Assembly: GCF_018785265.1 (NCBI RefSeq)
Contig: NZ_WQPK01000045.1
Coordinates: 124,001-188,000 of the forward strand
DNA length: 64,000 bases
Direction: 5' to 3'
Origin: Collinsella aerofaciens
GTDB lineage: Bacteria > Actinomycetota > Coriobacteriia > Coriobacteriales > Coriobacteriaceae
A program made the translations under genes and the position numbers. Below the pieces are notes generated by a model. It worked only from the letters and a program-made list of their open reading frames with translations, did not search any database and was not told where the DNA came from. Shown here one piece after another: positions 17,809 to 26,578 of this stretch. Position 1 is the first letter of the stretch. Each line of letters begins with the position of its first letter.

Positions 17809-18750
17809 ATGTCAGAATTCATTAGGCCTCAGGTTCAGGTCGAAGAGATCAACGAGACCTCTGCTCGTGTCTCCGTCGAGCCGCTCGAGCGTGGCTACGG
17901 CGATACGCTGGGTAACTCGCTTCGTCGTGTTCTTCTGTCCTCGCTCGAGGGTGCCGCCGTCGAGGCCATTCAGATCGATGGTGCGCAGCACGAGTTCATG
18001 ACCATCCCTAATATGGTCGAGGATGTCACCGACATCGTCCTGAATGTCAAGGGTCTTGTCTTCAGGGCTCTCGGCACGACCGACGAGGCGACCGCCACCA
18101 TCTCGGTTGACGGCCCCTGCGAGGTCACCGGTGCGGACTTCTTTATTCCGTCCGAGTTTGAGCTGGTCAACCCCGAGCAGCACATTGCTACGCTCACCGA
18201 GGGTGGCCATCTCACCATGAGCATGCGCATCGGCTATGGCCGCGGCTATGTCTCTGGCGAGGCTAACAAGCGTGACAACGATCCCATCGGTGTGATCAAC
18301 GTCGACTCGCTGTACTCGCCGGTGTCCCGTTGCGCCAAGCTCGTTGAGGCTTGCCGTGTCGGCCAGCATACCGACTACGACCGCCTTGTCCTCGAGATCG
18401 AGACCAACGGTTCCATCGCTCCGCGCGACGCCGTGGTCCAGGCTGCCAATATCATCAACCAGCATATGGCCGCCTTTATGAACCTTGCCGAGACCCCCGA
18501 GGTCGAGGAGGAGGCTTCGATCTTCGCTCCCGAGGTCACCAACGACAACGCCGAGCTGGACAAGCAGATCGAGGATCTGGACCTTTCCGTCCGTTCCTAC
18601 AACTGCCTTAAGCGCGCCAGCATTCACTCGGTCCGTCAGCTCGTTGAGTTCTCGGAGAACGATCTGCTCAACATCCGTAACTTCGGTGTTAAGTCGATCG
18701 AGGAAGTGAAGGACAAGCTTGAGTCCATGGGCCTGAGCCTGAAGGCTTAA
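17809..18750 (+). CDS. rpoA: DNA-directed RNA polymerase subunit alpha
   Basis: A 313-residue alpha subunit. The N-terminal dimerisation and assembly domain carries ERGYGDTLGNSLRRVLLSS. A linker is followed by the C-terminal DNA- and activator-binding domain with LDLSVRSYNCLKRASI and NIRNFGVKSIEEVKDKL. GGAGG upstream of the ATG supports the start. It lies between rpsD and rplQ as in most bacteria. Confidence 0.98.
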   Translation: MSEFIRPQVQVEEINETSARVSVEPLERGYGDTLGNSLRRVLLSSLEGAAVEAIQIDGAQHEFMTIPNMVEDVTDIVLNVKGLVFRALGTTDEATATISVDGPCEVTGADFFIPSEFELVNPEQHIATLTEGGHLTMSMRIGYGRGYVSGEANKRDNDPIGVINVDSLYSPVSRCAKLVEACRVGQHTDYDRLVLEIETNGSIAPRDAVVQAANIINQHMAAFMNLAETPEVEEEASIFAPEVTNDNAELDKQIEDLDLSVRSYNCLKRASIHSVRQLVEFSENDLLNIRNFGVKSIEEVKDKLESMGLSLKA

Positions 18751-18780
18751 TGCTTCGCATATTTGAGGAGAAACTAGACC

Positions 18781-19248
18781 ATGCGTCACAACGTTAAGAA
18801 GGGCCTGAAGCTCGGCACCGATGCGAGCCACACCAAGGCCATGAAGAAGAGCCTTGCTAAGGCCCTCTTCGAGAACGACCGCATCAAGACCACCGAGACC
18901 CGCGCTAAGGCGCTGCGTTCGGTCGTCGACCCGATCATCACCTGGGCCAAGAAGGGCGATCTGCACTCTCGTCGTCTGGCTATCGCCAAGCTCGGCGATA
19001 AGCAGCTCGTTGCCGAGATCTTCGACAAGGCTGCTCAGGGCATGTGGCAGGACCGCAACGGCGGTTACACCCGCATCATGAAGCTCGGTAACCGTAAGGG
19101 CGATAACGCTCCTATCGTTATCATGGAGCTCGTCACCGAGCCTTGCACGCCTAAGGCCAAGAAGGCTGCTCCGGCCCCCAAGAAGGCCGCTGCTCCCAAG
19201 AAGGTCGAGGCCGTCGAGGAGGCTCCTGCTGAGGAGACCGCTGAGTAG
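18781..19248 (+). CDS. rplQ: 50S ribosomal protein L17 with Ala/Lys/Pro-rich C-terminal tail
   Basis: A 155-residue L17. The core (residues 1 to about 122) has the canonical MRHNVKKGLKLGTDASHT and DPIITWAKKGDLHSRR. A roughly 30-residue tail beyond it is made of Lys/Ala/Pro blocks and then Glu/Ala-rich residues, so basic then acidic. Bacterial L17 is usually about 120-130 residues. TTGAGGAG supports the start, and a strong terminator follows. Confidence 0.95.
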   Translation: MRHNVKKGLKLGTDASHTKAMKKSLAKALFENDRIKTTETRAKALRSVVDPIITWAKKGDLHSRRLAIAKLGDKQLVAEIFDKAAQGMWQDRNGGYTRIMKLGNRKGDNAPIVIMELVTEPCTPKAKKAAPAPKKAAAPKKVEAVEEAPAEETAE

Positions 19249-19274
19249 ACATTCTGTCTGCATAGGCTATATTC

Positions 19275-19305
19275 GAGGGGTACGTTCGCGTACCCCTCTT
19301 TTTTT
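19275..19305 (+). terminator. terminator of the ribosomal/alpha operon
   Basis: A perfect 10-bp stem GAGGGGTACG/CGTACCCCTC closes a TTCG tetraloop and is followed by seven T residues. It lies 26 bp after rplQ and 36 bp before truA. Confidence 0.93.
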
Positions 19306-19340
19306 GTCGCAATACCGTTGCTAGTTTGTTGGGAGCGCCC

Positions 19341-20165
19341 ATGACTGCGCCGTCTGATTTCAATTCGACCCCCGAGCTCGACGCCACCCTTGTATTTCGC
19401 GTGGCCTACGATGGCTCCTCCTATAGCGGATTTGCCGAGCAGCCGGGCCAGACGACGGTTGCAGGCGAGCTGCGCCGTGCAATCGAGACGTTGCTGCGCC
19501 GCCCAATCGATCTGACGTGCGCGGGGCGTACCGATGCCGGAGTTCATGCGGTGGCCCAATACATCAGCGTGCCTGTAACGGACGCTGAGCTCGCTTTGAC
19601 GCGCCGTAGGTGGCTGAGGGCTATGGATGCCCTCCTGGGCAAAGATATCGCCATAAACGAGGTCTACAAGGCTCGTAAGGGCTTTTCTGCACGTTTTGAC
19701 GCGCGCTCTCGTACTTACACCTATCGCATTGCCGACCGTGATGCGCGGCCCGTGCTGTCACGCGGTGCCGTGTGGTGGCATCGCTATCCCCTCGACGTCG
19801 ATGCGATGGCGGCCGCCTGCCCTGCGCTTTTGGGCGAGCAGGACTTTAAGAGCTTTTGCAAGGTCGCCTCTGCCGTGGGCAAACCTACGCACCGCTGCGT
19901 AATGCGTGCCGAGTTTGACCATGAGGTCGCCTTTGGCGAGGACATCCTCACGTTTACCATCGAGGGCAATGCGTTTTTGCATTCGATGGTGCGAACCATT
20001 GTGGGCACCCTTGTCGAGATCGGCATGCATCGCCGCGATCCCGAGTGGATGCGCGATGTAATTGATGCCTGCGATCGCTCCGCTGCCGGTCCTACGGCGC
20101 CCGCATGCGGTCTTACCTTTATGGGCGTGGACTACGACCCCACCGAGCTTGTGGTGCTCGATTAG
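19341..20165 (+). CDS. truA: tRNA pseudouridine(38-40) synthase
   Basis: A 274-residue TruA that modifies the anticodon arm of tRNAs. The catalytic aspartate is Asp65 in CAGRTDAGVHA, and the N-terminal VAYDGSSYSGFAEQP block and the C-terminal IEGNAFLHSMVRTIVG block are typical. The ATG at 19341 is preferred over an upstream TTG (19326); GGGAG is at 19330-19334. It follows the rplQ terminator, so it either has its own promoter or depends on readthrough. Confidence 0.93.
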   Translation: MTAPSDFNSTPELDATLVFRVAYDGSSYSGFAEQPGQTTVAGELRRAIETLLRRPIDLTCAGRTDAGVHAVAQYISVPVTDAELALTRRRWLRAMDALLGKDIAINEVYKARKGFSARFDARSRTYTYRIADRDARPVLSRGAVWWHRYPLDVDAMAAACPALLGEQDFKSFCKVASAVGKPTHRCVMRAEFDHEVAFGEDILTFTIEGNAFLHSMVRTIVGTLVEIGMHRRDPEWMRDVIDACDRSAAGPTAPACGLTFMGVDYDPTELVVLD

Positions 20166-20284
20166 GGAAGTGGCTTCCTGACGGCGATCTTTGTGTGCAG
20201 TGCCTGTGAGCGGGGCGTGTGCAACATCTGTTCTTGACGTGCATCGCGACGGGCGACCATCCGCATTTAATGACGGGGTGTACC

Positions 20285-21361
20285 ATGAACGGCAGTTTGT
20301 TACTGGCTGTCGAGAGGACGGAAAACTTGGTTCGACGTGGTTCGCATCCGCGACTTTCGGTGATCCTGATTGTTGAGGGTTCGCCCAGTTATACGATGCG
20401 CGCTCTCGAGAGCATCCAGAACCAAGACCTCTATGATTTGCAGATTGTCGTCGTTTGCCGCGGCGTGGTAGCCGGTGTGCGCCATTCGCTCGAAGTTGCT
20501 GCCGACAGAGACATTCATATTGATTTGATTGATGTTGAGGACCCAGCGCCTGGTGCCTGCCTGCGTGCCGGCTTTGCGGCTTCGCGCGGCTCCCAGATCA
20601 TTGCGATGAATGCCAATGAGTGGTTTGCGCCGCAGTCCCTTTCGCAGATGGTCGAAAGCTCCTGCGACGCTTCTGCTGACATCGTGTTTCCCTCTGTTTC
20701 GCTCGATCGCTACGATGTTCACCGCGAACGTCATTCCCGAGTTTTGGACGCGACATCCGTTTCTGAAGATGAGGACCGGGCGGCTTGCCTGACCCAATTG
20801 GTTTCCTATGGTTTAATCCGACAGACCTCTGGCGTGCTGTATGATCGCGCCCTCTTTGAGGCGTGCCTTGCGCATGGCGATGCGTTTCGCACGGTGTCTT
20901 TTTTGACGTTCGCGCTTTCGCAGGCAAAGCGCGTTTCGGGATGTGGCCGTGCCCGTTTTCATGCAGTGGCGCCGTCGATTACGGAGACGTTTGACCCCAC
21001 GATGTTTGCCAGGCTTTCTGATGATATCGGGGCGCTCGACAGGCTTGCCGACTCGCTTGCCGTCGCGGGCGGTGGCGATCAGTTGAAGCTGGTCTGCCAG
21101 CGGTATTACTACGCCAGCCTGGTTGCCTGCATCGAAAATTTGTGTCTGAGCCCCCATGGGGTGTCTTCAATAGAGCGTTCGGCCCGTTTGCATGATATGC
21201 TCGAAGCACAGCGTACCCGTCAGATGGTTGCGGCTCTTAAAGGCAATCATCAGGGTTTAGGTCTGCTCTATGGTTCGATAGCTGGTGCCAAGCCTATGCG
21301 GTGTGCGTTGTATACGCATCTGGCGGCCTTTTTCAATCGTTCGGGCGTCAGGACTGTCTAG
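20285..21361 (+). CDS. glycosyltransferase family 2-like protein with degenerate DxD
   Basis: A 358-residue protein whose first ~130 residues look like a GT-A fold: LSVILIVEGSPSYTMRALES, a nucleotide-sugar-like IQNQDLYDLQIVVV strand, and AGFAASRGSQIIAMNANEWF. Where family-2 enzymes have an acidic DxD metal motif this protein has Asn-Ala-Asn, so it may be inactive or metal-independent. The remaining ~230 residues are not recognised. The start is uncertain: GTG at 20219 is an alternative. It stands alone between truA and argR. Confidence 0.5.
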   Translation: MNGSLLLAVERTENLVRRGSHPRLSVILIVEGSPSYTMRALESIQNQDLYDLQIVVVCRGVVAGVRHSLEVAADRDIHIDLIDVEDPAPGACLRAGFAASRGSQIIAMNANEWFAPQSLSQMVESSCDASADIVFPSVSLDRYDVHRERHSRVLDATSVSEDEDRAACLTQLVSYGLIRQTSGVLYDRALFEACLAHGDAFRTVSFLTFALSQAKRVSGCGRARFHAVAPSITETFDPTMFARLSDDIGALDRLADSLAVAGGGDQLKLVCQRYYYASLVACIENLCLSPHGVSSIERSARLHDMLEAQRTRQMVAALKGNHQGLGLLYGSIAGAKPMRCALYTHLAAFFNRSGVRTV

Positions 21362-21370
21362 TAGCGTGAT

Positions 21371-21462
21371 TTTCGAAATTAATTGCATGGAATTGTTTCG
21401 AAATGCGTTCTTATTCACTAAAACCCTCAAATAGCGCTAAACTATTCAATCACTAAGTGATT
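21371..21462. promoter_or_regulatory. argR upstream region with repeated dyads
   Basis: Two TTTCGAAA palindromes lie at 21371-21378 and 21396-21403, 25 bp apart. A perfect 15-bp dyad AATCACT-A-AGTGATT is at 21448-21462, about 30 bp before the argR start. Two ATTCA elements lie between. The last dyad is well placed to be an operator. The second TTTCGAAA extends to ATTGTTTCGAAATG, which is nearly repeated upstream of gltB. Confidence 0.45.
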
Positions 21463-21493
21463 GTCTCCGCCATCTTTTGGAGTGAGGTTTTGT

Positions 21494-21931
21494 ATGGCCA
21501 AAAAACGCAATGGGCGCCAGGATGCCATCAGAGATATTGTTCGCAATAAGGACGTACGTACGCAGCGCGTTTTGGTAGACGAGCTTCGCGCCATGGGTTT
21601 CGATTGCACGCAGGCGACCGTTTCGCGCGACATCGCGGACATGGGACTGCGTAAGCTCCCCGAGGGCATCTATGTCCTTGCCGAGGACCTGCATCTGCAG
21701 CGCATGGTTTCCGAGTTGGTTACCGGCGTACTGCGCACCGATAATCTGGTTATGATCAAGGCACAGCCCGGTGCGGCTTCTGGTATTGCCGCAGCGGTCG
21801 ATGCCGCGGAGCTGCCCGACGTGCTTGGCTCGCTTGCCGGCAACGACACGATCTTAGTCATTGCGCAGACGGCCGAGGACGGCGAACGCCTTGAAGCGCT
21901 CATCAACAAGCTGAGTAACTCTCACAAGTAG
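21494..21931 (+). CDS. argR: arginine repressor ArgR
   Basis: A 145-residue ArgR. The N-terminal winged helix carries FDCTQATVSRDIADMGL (about 36-52), and the C-terminal hexamerisation and arginine-binding domain has QPGAASGIAAAVD and GNDTILVIAQT. It represses arginine biosynthesis or activates catabolism when bound to arginine. The ATG at 21494 follows AGTGAGG; an upstream in-frame ATG gives an atypical extension. No arg biosynthetic genes are adjacent. Confidence 0.93.
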   Translation: MAKKRNGRQDAIRDIVRNKDVRTQRVLVDELRAMGFDCTQATVSRDIADMGLRKLPEGIYVLAEDLHLQRMVSELVTGVLRTDNLVMIKAQPGAASGIAAAVDAAELPDVLGSLAGNDTILVIAQTAEDGERLEALINKLSNSHK

Positions 21932-21981
21932 GGGATGCGTGGCACTGCTGCTGTGCCGATTGTTGCTATAGGTAATTGCCG

Positions 21982-22010
21982 AGGGCGTTGACGAAGGCCA
22001 GCGCCCTTTT
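21982..22010 (+). terminator. terminator after argR
   Basis: AGGGCGTTG pairs with CAGCGCCCT (one G-U) across an 8-base loop and runs into TTTT. Confidence 0.75.
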
Positions 22011-22079
22011 GCATGCCAGTGCCTGTTGCTCTATCGGTCCTGCAGCCGGGGCCGTCGTGGCGTCTTGTGGCATCTGTCG

Positions 22080-22121
22080 AAATAAAGAAGCGCCCGAGCA
22101 GCGTACGTGCTGCTCGGGCGC
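22080..22121 (-). terminator. terminator of the penicillin-binding protein gene
   Basis: A perfect 13-bp stem, GCGCCCGAGCAGC (22090-22102) with GCTGCTCGGGCGC (22109-22121), is followed on the minus strand by a T-rich CTTCTTTATTT. It lies 25 bp past the stop of the minus-strand gene. Confidence 0.85.
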
Positions 22122-22146
22122 CTTGGTGTCAGATGCCGCTTTGCGC

Positions 22147-24345
22147 CTACTGGCCCGTAGAGGGGTCGGGCGTGGGCGTAGGACCGGGGGTAGGCGTCGG
22201 CGTGCCACCGTCGCCACCCGTGCCGCCATCGCCACCCGTGCCACCGTCGCCACCGTCGCCACCTGTCGTACCGCTATCGCCGGTGGTGTTACCGCCCGGG
22301 GTTTCAGTGGTCGTGGTTGTCGTTGTCGTTGTGGTGGTTGTGGTCTCTTCCTCTTCTTTTTCCTCGTCTTTATCCTCTTCGTCTTTCTTTTTGTTGTTTG
22401 TGCCGTAGAACTTCCAGACGTTATTGTTCTTGTACGTGGGAGCCGTTCCGGTCTGGAATTCCTCGCGCTCGGTGCCCGCAAGAACGGTGTTCATGAACTT
22501 CTTAAAGACGGGCAGGTTGGTGCTGTTGCCCAGCAGGTCCGAACCGTACTTTTGGATGGGAATCTCGCCTGCGGAATAACCGGTCCACAGGGCGCATGCC
22601 AGTTGCGGCGTGAAGCCGCAGAACCACAGGTTGGTGGTGTTGTCAGTGGTGCCCGTCTTGCCGGCATAGGGCTGGTTGACGTTCAGCGCGCCGGCGGCAC
22701 CCGTGCCGCTGCCCTGCATGACGCCGGATAGAACATCGGTAACCGCGGCAGCCTCGCCTTCGGTGAGCACCTGCGTGGGATTGTCGGTGTGCTGGTACAG
22801 AACCGAGCCGGTACGCGAGTCGATCTCGGTAATGGCGATGGGCTGACGGTAGTAGCCACCGTTGGCAAACGTTGCGTAGGCAGATGCCATCTCGAGCGGT
22901 GAGATGGACCCGGTGCCGAGCGTCATGACGGGAACGTCCTCGATATTGTCCTTGGCGGGATCGATGCCAAGCTTTTTGACGAGCGACATGATCTTGTCAT
23001 TGCCGATGGCTTCGGCCACCTGAATGTAGCCGGTGTTGGATGAGTATGCCGTTGCCTGTTTAAGCGTGATGTTGCCATAGCTCTGGTTGCCGTAGTTTTG
23101 CACCTCGGTCGTGGTGCCCTTGGCCTTGAGCGGCGAGTTGCAGTTGAGGGTGACGTTGGGGTTCATACCGTTTTGGATGGCAGTTGCCAGCGTAAAGGCC
23201 TTAAACGTGGAGCCCACGGGGCGCTTTGCCGTAGCGTGGTTCACGTGATTCTCGTCGGCGTTGTAGTCGTAGCCGCCCACCATGCACTTGATGTAGCCGG
23301 TCTTGGGGTCAACGACGACCATGCCCATGTCCAGTCCGTCGAGCGAAAGCGTGTCGAGCTGCGAGCGCACGGCCTCCTCGGCCACCTGCTGCATGGTGGG
23401 GTCGATGGTGGTCTTGACGGTCAGACCGCCCTTAAAGAGCACGTCGGTGGAGAACTCCTGCTCAAGCAGCTGCTTAACGTAGGCGACAAAGTAGGGCTGA
23501 GAGTACACATCGACGCCACTGCCCGAAATCTCGGTCACGTTAAGCGTGATGGGCTCAGCCTGCGCGGCATCGTGCTCTTCCTGCGTGATGTGGCCCAGAC
23601 GCAGCATGTTGTCCAGAACCTTGTTGCGGCGGGACAGCGCCAAGTCGGGATTAACCGTGGGGTCGTACTGCGAGGGCGAGTTGGGAAGGCCGATCAGCAG
23701 CGCGGCCTCGCTCAGGGTGAGGTCGGCGGCGGTTTTGGACAGATAGGTCTCGGCGGCGGCCTCGATGCCATATGCTCCATGGCCGTAGTAGATGGTGTTG
23801 AGGTACATCATGAGGATCTCGTCTTTGGAGTACATATCCTCCATCTTGATGGCGATATAGGCCTCGCGCACCTTACGCTCGATGGTCGAGTCGAATTGTT
23901 CCTCCTGCAAGATGGTGTTGCGAACCAGCTGCTGGGTGATGGTCGATGCGCCCTCGTGGCCGCCGGTGAGGGTTGCCACCGATGCGCGTGCAATGCCCCA
24001 GAGGTCGATGCCGCCGTGCTCGTAGAAGCGCTCGTCCTCAACGTCAACGGTGCCCTGCAGCACGTACGGGGACACTTGGTCCTTGGTGATGGACTTGCGG
24101 TTTTGCGTATAGAAGCTGGCGATCTTGTTGCCGTTGCAGTCAACAATTTCGGTAGGCTCGCTGACCAGATAGGCGTTGGCGTCGGTGTAGTCGGGCAGGT
24201 CGGACAGCCAGCGGTTGACATTGCCGATCATGCCGATGCCAAATGCTACGCCCGCGATGAGCAAAAAGCCCAAAAGCGAGAGCAGGATGACGGGCAGGGC
24301 GTGCGTCTTAGAGCGACCGTGTCCCTGTCGTTGGCGAGGACCCAT
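22147..24345 (-). CDS. class A penicillin-binding protein (transglycosylase/transpeptidase)
   Basis: A 732-residue bifunctional peptidoglycan synthase. One N-terminal membrane helix (about 16-40) precedes a GT51 domain with EDERFYEHGGID (Glu104), GASTITQQL and ILMMYLNTIYYGHGAYGI. The transpeptidase has catalytic Ser379 in GSTFK, SSN at 435-437 and KTGTT at 563-567. The tail is unusual: a Lys/Asp/Glu stretch, a run of 13 threonines (668-680), then Gly/Asp/Thr and Pro/Thr repeats, probably exposed in the wall. The start at 24345 leaves the membrane helix near the N terminus; a longer in-frame extension lacks family character. Confidence 0.93.
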   Translation of the reverse strand: MGPRQRQGHGRSKTHALPVILLSLLGFLLIAGVAFGIGMIGNVNRWLSDLPDYTDANAYLVSEPTEIVDCNGNKIASFYTQNRKSITKDQVSPYVLQGTVDVEDERFYEHGGIDLWGIARASVATLTGGHEGASTITQQLVRNTILQEEQFDSTIERKVREAYIAIKMEDMYSKDEILMMYLNTIYYGHGAYGIEAAAETYLSKTAADLTLSEAALLIGLPNSPSQYDPTVNPDLALSRRNKVLDNMLRLGHITQEEHDAAQAEPITLNVTEISGSGVDVYSQPYFVAYVKQLLEQEFSTDVLFKGGLTVKTTIDPTMQQVAEEAVRSQLDTLSLDGLDMGMVVVDPKTGYIKCMVGGYDYNADENHVNHATAKRPVGSTFKAFTLATAIQNGMNPNVTLNCNSPLKAKGTTTEVQNYGNQSYGNITLKQATAYSSNTGYIQVAEAIGNDKIMSLVKKLGIDPAKDNIEDVPVMTLGTGSISPLEMASAYATFANGGYYRQPIAITEIDSRTGSVLYQHTDNPTQVLTEGEAAAVTDVLSGVMQGSGTGAAGALNVNQPYAGKTGTTDNTTNLWFCGFTPQLACALWTGYSAGEIPIQKYGSDLLGNSTNLPVFKKFMNTVLAGTEREEFQTGTAPTYKNNNVWKFYGTNNKKKDEEDKDEEKEEEETTTTTTTTTTTTTETPGGNTTGDSGTTGGDGGDGGTGGDGGTGGDGGTPTPTPGPTPTPDPSTGQ

Positions 24346-24426
24346 ATATTGACCTCCAAGTATGTCGTGCCAGGCGGCGGGTATGCGTCGGGCAGGATGG
24401 ACATAAGTTATTACACGATAAACCAA

Positions 24427-24447
24427 ACGAGGCACGCGGGGCCTCGT
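24427..24447. other. hairpin in the divergent pbp / U32 intergenic region
   Basis: ACGAGGC pairs with GCCTCGT across a 7-base loop, midway between the two divergent starts. It may be an operator or the leader of either transcript. Confidence 0.35.
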
Positions 24448-24505
24448 GTATGCTGGATGACGGCATTTTTCAGAGTGAATGCATACCTTGGTGAGGAGTT
24501 TACCG

Positions 24506-26482
24506 ATGGCGATTCGGCCGATGGAACCGAGCGGACAATGCGAAAGCGAGTTGGCGGCGGCTGGAGTGGCGCTGCCCGAACTGCTGGCGCCTGCTGGCGG
24601 GCTCGACCAGATGCTCGCGGCGATTGCGGCGGGTGCCGATGCCATCTATGCGGGGCTGGACGGATTCAACGCTCGAGTGAGCGCGCATGGCTTTAACGAT
24701 GATGAGTTCGCGCGCGGTTGTGCCGTGGCCCATGCCCATGGCGTGCGTGTGTACGTGACGCTCAACGTATTCGTGTTCGATGATGAGCTTGCCGACGCCG
24801 TGGCGTTGGGGGCGCATGCGCACGCGTTGGGTGCCGATGCGTTGATTGTGGCCGATGCCGGGCTGGCTTGCGCGCTACGTGCGGCGATTTCGGGGGTCGA
24901 GATTCACCTGTCCACTCAGGCGGGCGCTCATAGCGAGGGTGCCGTGCAGTTGGCTGCCAAGGAGTTGGGCGTTGAGCGCGTGACGACTGCGCGCGAGCTG
25001 AGCGTTGCAGAGATTGAGACGCTTTGCGCTACTGGCGTGCCCATCGAGGTGTTCTGCCACGGCGCTATTTGCATTGGATACTCGGGTGCGTGCGGGTTCT
25101 CTGCCCTTCGACGTGGCCGCTCTGCGATGCGCGGCGACTGCACGCAACCGTGCCGTCTATCCTATGACTTGGTGGACGAGGCGGGGCAGAGTGTTGTCGC
25201 TGTCGAAGGGGATCGCCTGCTTTGTCCGCGTGACTATCTGGGCATCGCGCATCTGCCCGAGCTTGTTGCCGCCGGCGTGGCATCGCTCAAGATCGAGGGC
25301 CGCATGAAGAATCCCGACTACGTCTTTAACGTGGTGAGGGTGTGGCGTCGGGCGCTCGATATGCTGCGCGACGGCACATGGGATGCCGATGCGGTGCCGG
25401 CGCTTGAGCGCGAGCTGGGAAGGTCGTTCAACCGCGGCTTTACCGATGCGTATCTGCGGGGTCGTTCGGGCGCCGAGCTCATGAGCTTTGAGCGCGCGAT
25501 CAACCAGGGTGTGCGCGTGGGCCACTTGGTGGCGGTGGCTCACGAAGAGGTGACGGTTGAGCTTGATGCCGCCGTGGCGGCGGGCGATACGCTCGAGATC
25601 CGATTTTACCCGGGTGCCGACGCGCGTCCCGATGTGCCCAAGCGCTGGCCACAGGTGCCTTGCCCCGTGGATGCCGCTGCGGGAGAGCGCATCGTCGTGC
25701 ATTGCAAACGCAAGGTGGACGCGGGCTGCGAGGTCTATCTGATTCGCAGTGCCGGCGTGCTGGGGCAGACGGCAACGGTGTTGGAGCGCATGCGGGTCGA
25801 GGCAGATGCAGTCGCGCCTGCTGAGCAGTCCGTTGAGGTGCTGCCGTTTGAGGGCGTTCTGGCAGATGGCGATGTACCGACGGAGTTGGCGGGACCGGCG
25901 GAGCCGGCAAAGCATGAGGCTTTTGCTCGTATGGTCTTTGCCTGGGAGCTGATGGATTTGGATCCGCGCGATGAGTGGGATCTGTCCGATGCGACGGTGG
26001 TGCTCGACGAAGTGTGCCGTGCAGGCGACGCCGAGCGGACTCGAGCGCTTATGCAACATGCCGGGCGCGTCGTCTGCCGCAATCTGGGACAGGTGGCGAT
26101 GGCCCGCGAGCTGGGCACGACGTTTGACGTGGCGGCGCCGGTGTTCTGCGCCAATCGGGTCACGCTTGCCTGGCTGCGCGGGCTTGGCGCGAGGTGGGTA
26201 TACTTGCCTGCCGAGTTGCTCAGCAATGACAGGGAGCGTATCGCCGAGCTGGCTGCTGAACCCGGCGTCTTGGGTCCGGTCGACGCCGACCGTCCCGAGC
26301 TCATGGTGTGCGAGCACTGCCTGCTGACCGCCGAGGGCGTTTGCGCCACCGATGCGACGGGGCGGGTCCGTTGCCGCGACTGCTTGCGTCGTCGGCAGGT
26401 GCGCTATCTGGTCGAGCGTGACGGTACGCGTCTGTCAGTTGCCATCGACGCATGCGGCAGGACGAGGATTTTCCTGTCGTAG
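24506..26482 (+). CDS. peptidase U32 family protein (RlhA/YdcP-like)
   Basis: A 658-residue protein with a U32 TIM-barrel-like N-terminal half: LLAPAGGLDQMLAAIAAGAD, the CHGAICIGYSGACGFS Cys motif, RGDCTQPCRLSYDL and LKIEGRMKNPDYV. U32 members of this type act in 23S rRNA hydroxylation or related prephenate- and iron-sulfur-linked chemistry. The C-terminal region ends with two Cys pairs (CEHC, CRDC), probably a metal ribbon. GAGGAG precedes the ATG at 24506. It is divergent from the PBP gene; no partner gene is evident. Confidence 0.88.
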   Translation: MAIRPMEPSGQCESELAAAGVALPELLAPAGGLDQMLAAIAAGADAIYAGLDGFNARVSAHGFNDDEFARGCAVAHAHGVRVYVTLNVFVFDDELADAVALGAHAHALGADALIVADAGLACALRAAISGVEIHLSTQAGAHSEGAVQLAAKELGVERVTTARELSVAEIETLCATGVPIEVFCHGAICIGYSGACGFSALRRGRSAMRGDCTQPCRLSYDLVDEAGQSVVAVEGDRLLCPRDYLGIAHLPELVAAGVASLKIEGRMKNPDYVFNVVRVWRRALDMLRDGTWDADAVPALERELGRSFNRGFTDAYLRGRSGAELMSFERAINQGVRVGHLVAVAHEEVTVELDAAVAAGDTLEIRFYPGADARPDVPKRWPQVPCPVDAAAGERIVVHCKRKVDAGCEVYLIRSAGVLGQTATVLERMRVEADAVAPAEQSVEVLPFEGVLADGDVPTELAGPAEPAKHEAFARMVFAWELMDLDPRDEWDLSDATVVLDEVCRAGDAERTRALMQHAGRVVCRNLGQVAMARELGTTFDVAAPVFCANRVTLAWLRGLGARWVYLPAELLSNDRERIAELAAEPGVLGPVDADRPELMVCEHCLLTAEGVCATDATGRVRCRDCLRRRQVRYLVERDGTRLSVAIDACGRTRIFLS

Positions 26483-26530
26483 ATGCTGCGTCGCGTCAGT
26501 TTGTTATCATAAGAGAGTTTATGGACTTCC

Positions 26531-26557
26531 AGCACCGCCGTTTTCGGCGAGGGTGCT
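26531..26557 (+). promoter_or_regulatory. hairpin in the tyrS leader
   Basis: AGCACC-GCCG / CGGC-(GAG)-GGTGCT with a TTTT loop lies 22 bp before the tyrS start, just upstream of its ribosome site AAAAGGAGG. No T-box core or T-run is present. Confidence 0.4.
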
Positions 26558-26578
26558 ATAGCAAAAGGAGGATACCCA

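Noticed and set aside
23098..24696. long open frame opposite the penicillin-binding protein
   Set aside because: It is the complement of a gene with complete catalytic motifs; high GC content creates such shadows throughout the window.
26482..26578. T-box leader for tyrS
   Set aside because: Only 96 bp, no T-box consensus, no specifier loop and no T-run; just a small hairpin.
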